From contig NZ_LSGQ01000030.1 of NCBI RefSeq assembly GCF_001675285.1, positions 496,001 to 560,000 on the forward strand: 64,000 nt of DNA, read 5' to 3'. The notes under the pieces were generated by a model. It was not told the DNA's origin and did no database searches. It was given only the letters and a program-made list of their open reading frames with translations. The stretch is from Elizabethkingia miricola. GTDB taxonomy: Bacteria > Bacteroidota > Bacteroidia > Flavobacteriales > Weeksellaceae. Of this stretch, positions 16,951 to 25,536 are shown one piece after another; position 1 is the stretch's first letter, and each line of letters starts with the position of its first letter. The position numbers were made by a program, and so were the translations under genes.

Positions 16951-18129
16951 ATGATGCAAAACTCTCATGACATTCAGGACAGGATCCTTGAAGACGTAAA
17001 AAAAATTGCCTCTGATATCGCTTCTGTTGAATCAACGGCAGGATTAATTACTAATTATCAGAAAGTTCAGGAGCTATATGAAAAAGTAGCTTTTCTGAAA
17101 ATGCTGGAGGTAGAAAGTATTGATATCCATCAGAGAAAAAATGAATTGGAAGCTATGATTGAGGCTAATCCTACTCATGATAAATCTGAAGAGGCTCTTG
17201 AAAAAGAAAGAGAGGTAGAAGCTGAATTTGAAGAAGATCTTACCAAAGATGAAGCTTCTGTAGAAATTGCAGAGATTACCGATGAAGAAATACCAGCTGA
17301 AAAAATAAATGCAGTAGTTCCGAAAACAGAGAATATCATAGAAAATGATTATTCTGAGGAAGAAGAATATGTAAATACTTTGGAAGAAGATCAACATGAA
17401 TTTCCTGAAGAGATAGTTGCAGAAGAGGAACAAACTGAACCTGTTGCTGAAACTGAAGAAATCTCTGAAGAATCTAAGGAAGATGTATCAATAACTGAGA
17501 CTGAAGCAGAACCTGTGATTATGGAAGAGGAAACGGTTGTAGCAGCAGCAGCAGAAGAAGAAGAAGAAGAAGAAGAAGAAGAAGAGGTTATGAATGAAAC
17601 AGAGATCACTGAGGAGACTGTTTCAACAGAAGAAGAGCATGCTGATGAAGAGAAAGAAGTTACAAAAGAACCGGAATATCAGATCAAAGAATTATTTATA
17701 AGGGAAGAGGAAGATTCCTCACATTTGGATGAAGAAGCTGCTCATAAAGTCAAGCTAGCTTCCATCAAGGGATTGAAACCAATTTCCAGAGAAGAAATAA
17801 CAAATACTACAGAAAATAATGAGGTACCTGAAAAGGTAAATGAGTATGTAAATACAGAAGAAAATACTGCGTTTATACCAACAAATACTAATACCTCAGT
17901 TCAAACAGGACAATTCAGACTGGACCTGAACGACAGGATGGCGTTCCTGAAAAAATTATTCAATAACGATGAAGTAGAAATGAAATACGTATTAGAAAGA
18001 TTAAATGAAGCCCGGACTTTAGATGATGCAAAAGAATATCTTAGCGATCTGTACTATGACAGAGATTGGAAGCCGGTAGACGAGTATGCGCAAAGATTAT
18101 GGTCACTAGTAGAAAGCCGTTTTAGATAA
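16951..18129 (+). CDS. Acidic low-complexity protein of unknown function
   Basis: 392 aa, function not recognised. The N-terminal 70 residues are helical and look like a small oligomerisation domain; the middle (about 70-290) is very rich in Glu, Val and Thr and includes a run of about twelve Glu encoded by a GAA repeat. The C-terminal 70 residues (FRLDLNDRMAFLKKLF onward, ending DRDWKPVDEYAQRLWSL) are compact and well-patterned, and appear to be the conserved part of the family. No signal peptide or membrane span, so cytoplasmic. Two start codons (ATGATG) adjoin at 16951. The stop overlaps the rsmI start in TAATG, so the two are co-transcribed. Confidence 0.75.
   Translation: MMQNSHDIQDRILEDVKKIASDIASVESTAGLITNYQKVQELYEKVAFLKMLEVESIDIHQRKNELEAMIEANPTHDKSEEALEKEREVEAEFEEDLTKDEASVEIAEITDEEIPAEKINAVVPKTENIIENDYSEEEEYVNTLEEDQHEFPEEIVAEEEQTEPVAETEEISEESKEDVSITETEAEPVIMEEETVVAAAAEEEEEEEEEEEVMNETEITEETVSTEEEHADEEKEVTKEPEYQIKELFIREEEDSSHLDEEAAHKVKLASIKGLKPISREEITNTTENNEVPEKVNEYVNTEENTAFIPTNTNTSVQTGQFRLDLNDRMAFLKKLFNNDEVEMKYVLERLNEARTLDDAKEYLSDLYYDRDWKPVDEYAQRLWSLVESRFR
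17541..17586 (+). repeat. Trinucleotide microsatellite inside the acidic gene
   Basis: About four AGC/GCA units (17541-17553) pass directly into ten GAA units and a GAG (17554-17586). In frame they encode AAAA followed by a Glu run. Copy-number change would alter Glu-tract length without shifting the frame. Confidence 0.9.
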
Positions 18130-18803
18130 TGAGTGGCATATTATACTTTGTACCAACACCGGTAGGTAATCTGGAAGATATGACTTTCAGAGCAATAAAA
18201 GTTTTAAAAGAAGTCGATTATATACTCTGTGAAGATACCCGTACTTCAGGGATTCTTCTTAAACATTATGAGATATCAAAGCCTCTGAAATCATATCATT
18301 TGCATAATGAACATCAGGCTACAGAGAAAGTTGTTCAGGATCTTAAAAATGGGCAGAATATAGCTATTATTACTGATGCCGGAACTCCCGGAATATCGGA
18401 TCCTGGTTATCTTCTGGCAAAAGCAGGTCGGGATAATGATATTGAAATGATCTGTCTTCCCGGAGCGACAGCTTTTGTTCCTGCTTTAGTTGTTTCAGGA
18501 CTTCCTAATCACGATTTCTATTTTGCCGGGTTTTTGCCACAGAAAAAAGGGCGTCAGACGAAGCTAAAACAATTGGCTGAAGAGAAGAAAACAATTGTTC
18601 TTTATGAAAGCCCGCATAAGATTAATACCACACTGGAACAGATAAAAGAATTCTTCGGAGAACAGACGCAGGTAAGTCTAAGTCGTGAGATTTCCAAAAA
18701 ATTTGAAGAAACTAAACGCGGAACTATTGATGAATTAATAGAGTTTTCTAAAAGCAAAACGCTAAAAGGAGAAATTGTTCTGATTGTAAATAATTCGGTA
18801 TAA
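18129..18803 (+). CDS. rsmI: 16S rRNA 2'-O-ribose C1402 methyltransferase RsmI
   Basis: 224 aa. It begins GILYFVPTPVGNLEDMT, the signature start of RsmI, with CEDTRTSG near 35-42 and the SAM-site loop TDAGTPGISDPG near 80-91 of the tetrapyrrole-methylase-like fold. It 2'-O-methylates C1402 in the ribosomal P site. It is shorter than the roughly 286-aa E. coli protein and seems to lack the C-terminal extension. The ATG overlaps the upstream stop by one base, and the WG-repeat gene follows after 2 bp. Confidence 0.93.
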   Translation: MSGILYFVPTPVGNLEDMTFRAIKVLKEVDYILCEDTRTSGILLKHYEISKPLKSYHLHNEHQATEKVVQDLKNGQNIAIITDAGTPGISDPGYLLAKAGRDNDIEMICLPGATAFVPALVVSGLPNHDFYFAGFLPQKKGRQTKLKQLAEEKKTIVLYESPHKINTTLEQIKEFFGEQTQVSLSREISKKFEETKRGTIDELIEFSKSKTLKGEIVLIVNNSV

Positions 18804-18805
18804 AT

Positions 18806-20278
18806 GTGAGAAAGAATTTATCTTTTATTTCAGCATTCTTCTGGTTGATTGGCTTTTCTCAAAGTGATCTGAAGTTACAATATGATTTAAGAGATAAATT
18901 AAAACTCGATATTGACCGGTTTGATGGAGGATATGCTGTTTTCAAAAAAGCAAATTTTTCAGGGATAATAGACTCTACAGGAACTATAACGCTGCAGCCT
19001 GTAAATGGATATTTAGTACCCTTTAGAAAAGGATATTTTTTTCATTATACCGGGGGAAATAATAATAGAAAAGTCGGATTGATAAATTTCAAAGGGGATT
19101 ATAAAATTCCTTTGAGCAATTATGATTTTGGTTTATCCTGGAATAGTGAGAATGGTTACCTGGTAGTCTCCCAAAATAAAAAGTTTGGATTAGTCAATTA
19201 TCTTAGTGATAAATCTGAATTAGATTTCCTTTACGACTCCATTGAATATGCCGGAGAAAGCATGTTTTTTGTGAAAAAGGGCAATAAATGGGCTATTTAC
19301 AATCCTGAAAAAGGATTTGTTTCTGATTTCGTTTATCAAAGAAATTCATATTATACAAAGGAAAAGTCTTGTGTGGAAGTTGGCAGAAATCAATATTTTT
19401 TAGTTGATAAAGAGAATAGAATTCTTTTAAAATCAAAATATGAGCTAATCAATACTGAAGCAAGTAACGATTACTTTGTAAGCCTGGACAGAAATATAGA
19501 TAAAGAAGGGCTAATAGATTCCGAAGGAAAAGAAGTTCTGCCATTGGAATATTCGCATATCACTATTTATGGAGATTATGCCATTATGGATAAAAACAAT
19601 ACCCAGTTTTTTCTATTCAATTTAAAAACAAAAGAGAATAAGAAAATAAAAGAAGGGAGTATATCTTTTTTGTTTGACGGATACTTCTTATTGAATGTTA
19701 AAAATCAGGAATTTATTATTGATGATTCCCTGAATAAGACTGTTAATGAAAGCTTTGACAGAGTCACTTTTATTTCAACAGATAAATTACAATATCTTAT
19801 TACCAAGAAAAATAAAATAAATAACCTGCTGAATAAGAATTTTCAACAGGTTTTCTCTGATGGTTTTACTATTTACGCATTGGATGAAAATCAGCTGGTG
19901 GTTAAAAACAAAAACGGTTACCAACGTCTGGAATGGAATACATGGAAAATGGAACCTTTAAATTTTGATGAAGTTTTACCAGCATCTGACCCTTTCTTTT
20001 TTCGAGTACAGAAAAATATAGGCTTAATTGCTAAAAAGGGTGGGAAATATGGCTTTATTGAACCCAGTGGGAAAGAGGTTTTACCTTTTATATATGAAGA
20101 AATTGCCGGCTTTAGGAATAACATGGCTTTTGTAGTCAAACTGAACGGTAAATACGGTCTTGTCAACAATAGAAATGAAATCGTAAGGCCTTTTGTATAT
20201 GATTCTTACGGATTTAGTAAAGAATATATGTACCTTTCGGATAAAGGAAAAAAAGAAATAATATCTACTTTAAATTAA
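18806..20278 (+). CDS. Secreted WG-repeat protein
   Basis: 490 aa from a GTG start; an ATG two bases earlier is out of frame and meets a stop at once. Residues 1-20 are a signal peptide ending FSQS. The body is a series of WG (KWG/KYG) repeats: sets such as KYGFIEPSGKEVLPFIYEEI and KYGLVNNRNEIVRPFVYD recur at roughly 50-residue intervals, strongest near the C terminus. WG repeats form beta-propeller-like binding modules of largely unknown role, often at the cell surface. It starts 2 bp after rsmI, so it is probably in the same operon. Confidence 0.8.
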   Translation: MRKNLSFISAFFWLIGFSQSDLKLQYDLRDKLKLDIDRFDGGYAVFKKANFSGIIDSTGTITLQPVNGYLVPFRKGYFFHYTGGNNNRKVGLINFKGDYKIPLSNYDFGLSWNSENGYLVVSQNKKFGLVNYLSDKSELDFLYDSIEYAGESMFFVKKGNKWAIYNPEKGFVSDFVYQRNSYYTKEKSCVEVGRNQYFLVDKENRILLKSKYELINTEASNDYFVSLDRNIDKEGLIDSEGKEVLPLEYSHITIYGDYAIMDKNNTQFFLFNLKTKENKKIKEGSISFLFDGYFLLNVKNQEFIIDDSLNKTVNESFDRVTFISTDKLQYLITKKNKINNLLNKNFQQVFSDGFTIYALDENQLVVKNKNGYQRLEWNTWKMEPLNFDEVLPASDPFFFRVQKNIGLIAKKGGKYGFIEPSGKEVLPFIYEEIAGFRNNMAFVVKLNGKYGLVNNRNEIVRPFVYDSYGFSKEYMYLSDKGKKEIISTLN

Positions 20279-20368
20279 AATAAACACAATTATTTAAAAT
20301 GAAAGTTGCCACTATTCGCAGTCTTAAAAATTGAATAGTAATTCAGAAAAAAACTAATACCAAAAGCT

Positions 20369-21703
20369 ATGCTAAAAAAAACATTATTAACAGTATTACT
20401 GGGAAGTTCACTTCTTGGCTTTTCCCAGCAGAAGTATCAGCCAACACAAGCCAACTTAAAAGCGAGAACCGAATTTCAGGATGAAAAATTCGGAATGTTT
20501 ATTCATTTTGGATTATACAGTGAATTGGGAAGAGGAGAATGGGTCATGAATAATGATAAAATTCCGGTTAATGATTACGCTAAACTTAAAGACTTTTTCA
20601 ATCCTATCGGTTTCAATGCTAAAGAATATGTTTCAATGGCTAAGAATGCCGGGATAAAGTACATTACTTTGGTTACACGCCACCATGACGGATTTAGTAT
20701 GTGGAATACAAAGTATTCGGATTTTAATATTATGAATACCCCTTTCAAAAGGGATTTGGTAAAAGAATTGGCCGATGAATGCCATAAGCAAGGAGTGAAA
20801 ATAGCATTCTATTATTCGCTTCTGGACTGGACAAGAACAGATTATTCATACTGGACTGGAAGAACAGGAAAAGGAACCGGGCGTACTGAAAAAGGAAACT
20901 GGAATGATTATATTCAGTTTATGAAAAATCAGCTGACAGAGCTTTTAACCAACTACGGAGAAGTTTCAGGAATTTGGTTTGACGGTTACTGGGATCAGAT
21001 GGAAGAAGAAAAAGCTGGCAGAAGTGAGAAAACATATCTGGACTGGAAAATGCCTGAGATTTATGAGCTTATACATAAGATTCAGCCACAATGTCTTGTT
21101 GGAAATAACCACCATATTACACCATTGGAAGGTGAAGATTTTCAAATGTTCGAAAGAGATATTCCGGGACAAAACGAGCATGGGTTAAGTTTCCAGAAAC
21201 CTTCCCAGCTTCCCTTGGAAACCTGCGCAACACTTAATGATTCATGGGGATTCGATTTGAAGGATAACAAAAACAAGACATTCAAAGAGTTCCTGAATCT
21301 GTTAGTAAATGCTGCAGGAAGTAATGCCAATTTACTTATGAATATAGGGCCTATGCCTAATGGTAAAGTTCCACAGCCATTTATCAATTCTTTTAAAGAA
21401 ATGGGTGAATGGATAAGAGTTTATGGAGAGAGTATTTATGGAACAAGAGGAGGCTATCTTCCACTTCAAAAATGGGGTGCTGTTACTCAGAAACCCGGAA
21501 AAATATACGTTCATATACTTAAAAATAATGAAGGTAAAGCAATTACTCTCGAAAAATTTCCATTTAAAAAGATTAATTCCGCATATTTGCTGAAAGATAA
21601 AAAAACTGTAAAGTATACTTTAAAGAATAATACTTTAACGTTTGACAGCCATGCAGTGGATGATCAGAATCCCGATGCTGTGATTGTTTTTGAAGGAAAA
21701 TAA
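20369..21703 (+). CDS. Alpha-L-fucosidase, GH29
   Basis: 444 aa with a signal peptide (1-19, cleavage after FSQ). GH29 hallmarks: FGMFIHFGLYSE at 41-52, HHDGF at 105-109, and GIWFDG with nucleophile Asp205. The catalytic barrel ends near residue 340; the remaining ~100 residues form the small C-terminal beta domain. It should release alpha-L-fucose from host or dietary glycans in the periplasm or outside the cell. It starts 90 bp after the WG-repeat gene and ends 13 bp before the fabG ATG. A weak inverted repeat ACTATTC/GAATAGT lies just upstream. Confidence 0.92.
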   Translation: MLKKTLLTVLLGSSLLGFSQQKYQPTQANLKARTEFQDEKFGMFIHFGLYSELGRGEWVMNNDKIPVNDYAKLKDFFNPIGFNAKEYVSMAKNAGIKYITLVTRHHDGFSMWNTKYSDFNIMNTPFKRDLVKELADECHKQGVKIAFYYSLLDWTRTDYSYWTGRTGKGTGRTEKGNWNDYIQFMKNQLTELLTNYGEVSGIWFDGYWDQMEEEKAGRSEKTYLDWKMPEIYELIHKIQPQCLVGNNHHITPLEGEDFQMFERDIPGQNEHGLSFQKPSQLPLETCATLNDSWGFDLKDNKNKTFKEFLNLLVNAAGSNANLLMNIGPMPNGKVPQPFINSFKEMGEWIRVYGESIYGTRGGYLPLQKWGAVTQKPGKIYVHILKNNEGKAITLEKFPFKKINSAYLLKDKKTVKYTLKNNTLTFDSHAVDDQNPDAVIVFEGK

Positions 21704-21716
21704 ACATACATTAAAT

Positions 21717-22460
21717 ATGAAACTATTAGAAGGAAAAGTAGCCCTTATTACAGGAGCAACCCGTGGAATCGGGAGAGGTATAGCAGAAGTTTTTGCTCAG
21801 CAGGGAGCAAAAGTTGCTTTTACCTATGCAGGATCTGTAGATAAAGCGAAAGAATTAGAAGCAGCACTAAGTTCTGTTACCCAGATAAAAGGATATCAGT
21901 CGGATGCTTCTGATTATGATGCAGCACAGAAGTTGGTAGATGATGTAATGGCGGAATTCGGACAGATAGATATCCTGATTAATAACGCAGGAATTACAAG
22001 AGATAACCTTATGCTTCGTATGTCTAAAGAAGATTGGGATACAATTATCAAAGTAAACTTAGATTCAGTATTTAACCTTACAAAGGCTGTTATTAAGCCA
22101 ATGATGAAGGCTAAAAGCGGATCTATTATCAATATGTCTTCTGTAGTAGGTGTTAAAGGAAATGCAGGACAGGCTAACTATGCGGCTTCTAAGGCAGGAG
22201 TTATTGGTTTCTCTAAATCTATTGCATTAGAACTTGGTTCCAGAAATATCCGTTGTAACGTAGTTGCACCAGGATTCATTGAAACTGAAATGACAGCCGT
22301 TCTGGATGAGAAAACAGTACAAGGTTGGAGAGACGGAATTCCACTAAAAAGAGGTGGGCAGCCGGAAGATGTAGCCAATGCATGCGTATTCTTAGGAAGT
22401 GATATGTCTTCCTATATTACAGGCCAGGTTATGAACGTAGATGGCGGAATGTTAACTTAG
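21717..22460 (+). CDS. fabG: 3-oxoacyl-ACP reductase FabG
   Basis: 247 aa from the ATG at 21717; the open frame extends back into the fucosidase gene, but the cofactor motif TGATRGIG at 12-19 fixes this start. NNAG is at 89-92, serine at 141-142, and Tyr155/Lys159 complete the SDR active site; the C-terminal half has the FabG-like RCNVVAPGFIETEMT and ends GQVMNVDGGM. It reduces 3-oxoacyl-ACP with NADPH in type II fatty acid synthesis. A hairpin terminator follows at once. Confidence 0.92.
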   Translation: MKLLEGKVALITGATRGIGRGIAEVFAQQGAKVAFTYAGSVDKAKELEAALSSVTQIKGYQSDASDYDAAQKLVDDVMAEFGQIDILINNAGITRDNLMLRMSKEDWDTIIKVNLDSVFNLTKAVIKPMMKAKSGSIINMSSVVGVKGNAGQANYAASKAGVIGFSKSIALELGSRNIRCNVVAPGFIETEMTAVLDEKTVQGWRDGIPLKRGGQPEDVANACVFLGSDMSSYITGQVMNVDGGMLT

Positions 22461-22465
22461 TATAT

Positions 22466-22492
22466 AAAGGCTTTGAAAAAAGCCTTTTTTTA
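22466..22492 (+). terminator. Terminator of fabG
   Basis: An 8-bp stem AAGGCTTT (22467-22474) / AAAGCCTT (22479-22486) with loop GAAA, followed by a run of T. It ends only about 9 bp before the ATG of the nucleosidase gene. Confidence 0.75.
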
Positions 22493-22500
22493 TTTGATAT

Positions 22501-23082
22501 ATGAAAATAACCATCAGCGGAAAAACGTATAATAATCCTGTTTTTGTCTTTGCAATGGAGAAAGAGGCAGGAAATGAATTTAAGGATTTACAACGGGTAT
22601 TTACCGGAATAGGTAAAGTAAATGCTGGTTATTTTTTAATGAAATACCTGTCAGTAAATAAACCTGGTATTATTATCAACTTAGGAACAGCAGGAAGTAC
22701 AGCTTTCAGAAGAGGAGATGTGGTTTGCTGTACGCAATTTGTTCAAAGAGATATGGATGTATCGCCTTTGGGCATAGAGAAGTTTAAAACACCTTTTTCA
22801 GACGATGATGTGGTTCTGGATTACGGAATGGACGTAGATGATCTGCCGAAAGGGATATGCGGTACCGGAGACAGCTTTGAGACAGAATATAATACCGATT
22901 TGTATAATGTGCTGGATATGGAGGCCTATGCTCTGGCTTTAATAGCTAGAAGAGAACAAATTCCTTTTCTTTGCCTGAAATATATTTCCGATGGAGCTAA
23001 TGATGATGCCGTTGAAGACTGGACACAGGAAATTAATAAAGCTTCAAAAATTCTTCGTGAAGTTATAGCAACCAGATTTTAA
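22501..23082 (+). CDS. MTA/SAH-type nucleosidase (PNP/UDP superfamily)
   Basis: 193 aa. It shows the nucleoside-phosphorylase fold marks FAMEKEAG near 17-24, FTGIGKVNAG near 35-44, NLGTAGS near 60-66 and the purine/ribose-site MEAYALALIA near 142. The catalytic Asp of nucleosidases is matched by KYISDGAND. Likely cleavage of 5'-methylthioadenosine or S-adenosylhomocysteine; it is about 35 residues shorter than E. coli Pfs, so the exact substrate is uncertain. It heads a run with the Lgt-like, small membrane and radical SAM genes (gaps 2, 1 and 12 bp). Since radical SAM enzymes make 5'-deoxyadenosine, a nucleosidase here could clear that inhibitor. Confidence 0.75.
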   Translation: MKITISGKTYNNPVFVFAMEKEAGNEFKDLQRVFTGIGKVNAGYFLMKYLSVNKPGIIINLGTAGSTAFRRGDVVCCTQFVQRDMDVSPLGIEKFKTPFSDDDVVLDYGMDVDDLPKGICGTGDSFETEYNTDLYNVLDMEAYALALIARREQIPFLCLKYISDGANDDAVEDWTQEINKASKILREVIATRF

Positions 23083-23084
23083 AT

Positions 23085-23846
23085 ATGATTGATTTTCCGG
23101 TAACACTACATTTTTTTGGTAAAGATATACTCTTGCATCCAGTATTAGAATCATTAGGGATTTTTCTGGGGATGCGTTATTATTTCTTTCTGAAGAGAAA
23201 ATCTCCGGAAAAACTTCCTCTTACAATCTCCCTGGCTATTATTGCCGGAGCAACAGCTGGTGCCCTTTTAGGTTCAAAAATTATTGGAAATCTGGAAAAT
23301 CCATATACATTATTTTCAACAGGTTTTTCATTTAAAAGATTTTGGTCCAATAATACGATTGTTGGAGGTTTAGCATTTGGGTTAATAGGAGTAGAACTTG
23401 CTAAAAAAATAGTCGGACATAAAGAAAGCACAGGAGATCTGATTACATTTCCTTTGATGCTGGCAATAATTATTGGCAGAATCGGTTGTTTTTTTACCGG
23501 AATTTATGAAGAAACCTATGGATTGCCTACAGATTCAATCTTCGGAATGCACTTGGGAGATCAGTATCTGCGTCATCCTGTGGCATTGTATGAGATTGCT
23601 TTTCTCGTATTGCTTTGGGGGACTCTAAAAGTTATTCAGAAGAAACATTTTCCTTCAGGATTTATTTTTCAGATATTTATGTTGTCTTATTTTACGTTTC
23701 GTTTTTTTCTTGACTTTCTAAAGCCGAGAATCGAAATTGTAGGAAATTTGGGGGCTATTCAACTCACTTGTTTGTTAGTGATTATTTATTACATTTATAA
23801 AATTAATATCACTTTGAAATCTAAATATTTAGCACCAATAATTTAA
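23085..23846 (+). CDS. Lgt-like membrane diacylglyceryl transferase homologue
   Basis: 253 aa with about seven hydrophobic segments. It keeps the Lgt layout: GRIGCF at 131-136 in place of GRxGNF, a following TGIYEE loop, and RHPVALYE at 163-170. The canonical Lgt N-terminal HG-type catalytic segment is not obvious and the protein is shorter than usual, so it may be a paralogue rather than the housekeeping prolipoprotein diacylglyceryl transferase. Lgt moves diacylglycerol from phosphatidylglycerol to a lipobox cysteine in the inner membrane. It is packed 2 bp after the nucleosidase and 1 bp before a small membrane protein. Confidence 0.7.
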   Translation: MIDFPVTLHFFGKDILLHPVLESLGIFLGMRYYFFLKRKSPEKLPLTISLAIIAGATAGALLGSKIIGNLENPYTLFSTGFSFKRFWSNNTIVGGLAFGLIGVELAKKIVGHKESTGDLITFPLMLAIIIGRIGCFFTGIYEETYGLPTDSIFGMHLGDQYLRHPVALYEIAFLVLLWGTLKVIQKKHFPSGFIFQIFMLSYFTFRFFLDFLKPRIEIVGNLGAIQLTCLLVIIYYIYKINITLKSKYLAPII

Positions 23847-23847
23847 T

Positions 23848-24084
23848 ATGAACCATTCTTTAACCATTTTAGAAGTAGGCGGCTTGGGCGGAATAGTTGT
23901 CATGATCATTAGTATGATTGTAGTGGTAGCTTTCGTTTTTGGATTAGTTGTAGCTGCTATTATAAAACTGATCTATGAATCAGGTGGAGATAAAAAATAC
24001 TCGAAGAGTAACTTCTGGCTTACTGTATTAATCGTGATGCTGATTTGCGGTTTAATTAGTGGAGTTATTTGTGGGGGGATGTAA
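23848..24084 (+). CDS. Small two-helix membrane protein, unknown
   Basis: 78 aa, not recognised. Two hydrophobic segments, about 10-44 (Gly/Val/Ile-rich) and 57-76, flank a short polar loop with GGDKKYSKSN. The C-terminal helix ends with CGGM and has two cysteines. It lies between the Lgt-like gene (1 bp) and the radical SAM gene (12 bp), so it is certainly in the same transcript and may help anchor or assist one of them. The function is not known. Confidence 0.7.
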   Translation: MNHSLTILEVGGLGGIVVMIISMIVVVAFVFGLVVAAIIKLIYESGGDKKYSKSNFWLTVLIVMLICGLISGVICGGM

Positions 24085-24096
24085 AAATAACGGAAT

Positions 24097-25500
24097 ATGC
24101 CAGTTAGAAATTATACTTATTATGATTATACGACAAGTCTTTGCCCGGACTGTTTGAAAAGAGTCGGAGCGAAAATAATCATTGAAAATGATGAAGTTTT
24201 TATGACTAAAAGATGTCCGGATCATGGCTTTTTTAAAACTAAGATTGCTACGGATGTCCATTATTATAAAAACATCAGAAACTATAATAAAGCATCAGAA
24301 ATGCCACTGCATTTTGGTACAGATGTAGCATATGGATGCCCGTACGATTGTGGGTTGTGTGTAGATCACGAACAACACAGTTGTCTTTCCATTGTGGAAG
24401 TTACGGATCGCTGTAATCTTACCTGTCCCACCTGCTATGCGATGTCTTCTCCACATTATGGCAGCCATCGGTCACTAGAGGAAATAGAAGCAATGTTCGA
24501 TATAATTGTAAAGAATGAAGGTGAACCGGATGTTGTTCAGATTAGCGGGGGAGAGCCGACAATTCATCCCGAATTTTTCAAAATAATGGATATTGCAAAG
24601 TCTAAACCTATAAAACACCTTATGCTGAATACAAATGGTGTAAGGATTGCCAATGATCCCGGGTTTGCTGAAAAATTGGCTACGTATGCACCTGAATTTG
24701 AAGTTTATTTACAGTTTGATTCGTTTAAGCCGGAAGTATTACAAGATTTTCGTGGAAAAGATCTTACAGATGTCCGCATGAAGGCCTTGGAAAAGCTAAA
24801 TGAGCTGAATTTGTCTACGACATTGGTTGTGGTATTACAGCAAGGAAAAAATGTAGATGAAATAGGTAAGATTATTGATTTTGCACTTAAACAGAAATGT
24901 GTACGTGGAATTACTTTTCAGCCAGTAGAAATTGCAGGTAGAAACAGGGATGATTCTGCACATGAGAAAATAACACTGACAGAAGTTCGTCAGGAAATAC
25001 TTAATCAGTTTCCGGTACTAAATTCCGATGATATAATTCCTGTGCCTTGTAATCCCGATGCCCTGGCAATGGGATATATTTTGAAACTTCAGGGAGAAAT
25101 AATCCCTTTAACCCGTTATATTAACCCTGCCGATTTATTGAATAATGAATCTAAAAATACGATTGTGTATGAACAGGATGAAGGGCTGAAAATGCAGCTG
25201 ATTGATATTTTCAGTACAGGAATATCAGTAGATAAGGTGCAGCCTAAAGTGAATCAGTTATTATGTTGTTTACCTGAAGTGTGTGCTCCGGAAATGGAAT
25301 ATGAAAATCTTTTCCGCATCATTATAATGAACTTCATGGATGCTCATGATTTTGATGTACGTGCAGTGAAAAAATCCTGTGTTCACATTGTAAACAAAGA
25401 TTTGAAGCTAATACCTTTTGAAACAATGAACCTCTTTTATAGAGATCAGAAACAAGAATATTTAGAAGAACTTAGGAAAGATACAAGAGTATTATTCTAA
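24097..25500 (+). CDS. Radical SAM protein of the MJ0619/Tes-like group
   Basis: 467 aa. The N-terminal cysteine-rich region has C16xxC19 with C40 and H43 (CPDHG), then CPYDCGLC at 81-88 and C96. The radical SAM core starts with CNLTCPTC (C106, C110, C113) followed by the ISGGEPT glycine motif. A third cysteine cluster lies near the C terminus (LLCCLPEVC and KSCVHIV). This layout is that of COG1964, whose archaeal member MJ0619 is the tetraether lipid synthase Tes. What the bacterial form does is unknown. Being next to an Lgt-like protein suggests lipid chemistry, which is inference. A strong terminator follows. Confidence 0.75.
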   Translation: MPVRNYTYYDYTTSLCPDCLKRVGAKIIIENDEVFMTKRCPDHGFFKTKIATDVHYYKNIRNYNKASEMPLHFGTDVAYGCPYDCGLCVDHEQHSCLSIVEVTDRCNLTCPTCYAMSSPHYGSHRSLEEIEAMFDIIVKNEGEPDVVQISGGEPTIHPEFFKIMDIAKSKPIKHLMLNTNGVRIANDPGFAEKLATYAPEFEVYLQFDSFKPEVLQDFRGKDLTDVRMKALEKLNELNLSTTLVVVLQQGKNVDEIGKIIDFALKQKCVRGITFQPVEIAGRNRDDSAHEKITLTEVRQEILNQFPVLNSDDIIPVPCNPDALAMGYILKLQGEIIPLTRYINPADLLNNESKNTIVYEQDEGLKMQLIDIFSTGISVDKVQPKVNQLLCCLPEVCAPEMEYENLFRIIIMNFMDAHDFDVRAVKKSCVHIVNKDLKLIPFETMNLFYRDQKQEYLEELRKDTRVLF

Positions 25501-25501
25501 T

Positions 25502-25530
25502 AAAAAGCCACCTATCAGGTGGCTTTTTAT
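25502..25530. terminator. Bidirectional terminator between the radical SAM gene and surE
   Basis: An 11-bp perfect stem AAAAAGCCACC (25502-25512) / GGTGGCTTTTT (25518-25528) with a 5-nt loop, flanked by A and T runs, between two convergent genes. Confidence 0.85.
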
Positions 25531-25536
25531 TTATGT

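Noticed and set aside
17391-17609. 72-aa minus-strand frame rich in Ser
   Set aside because: It is only the complement of the GAA/GCA repeat region of the acidic gene.
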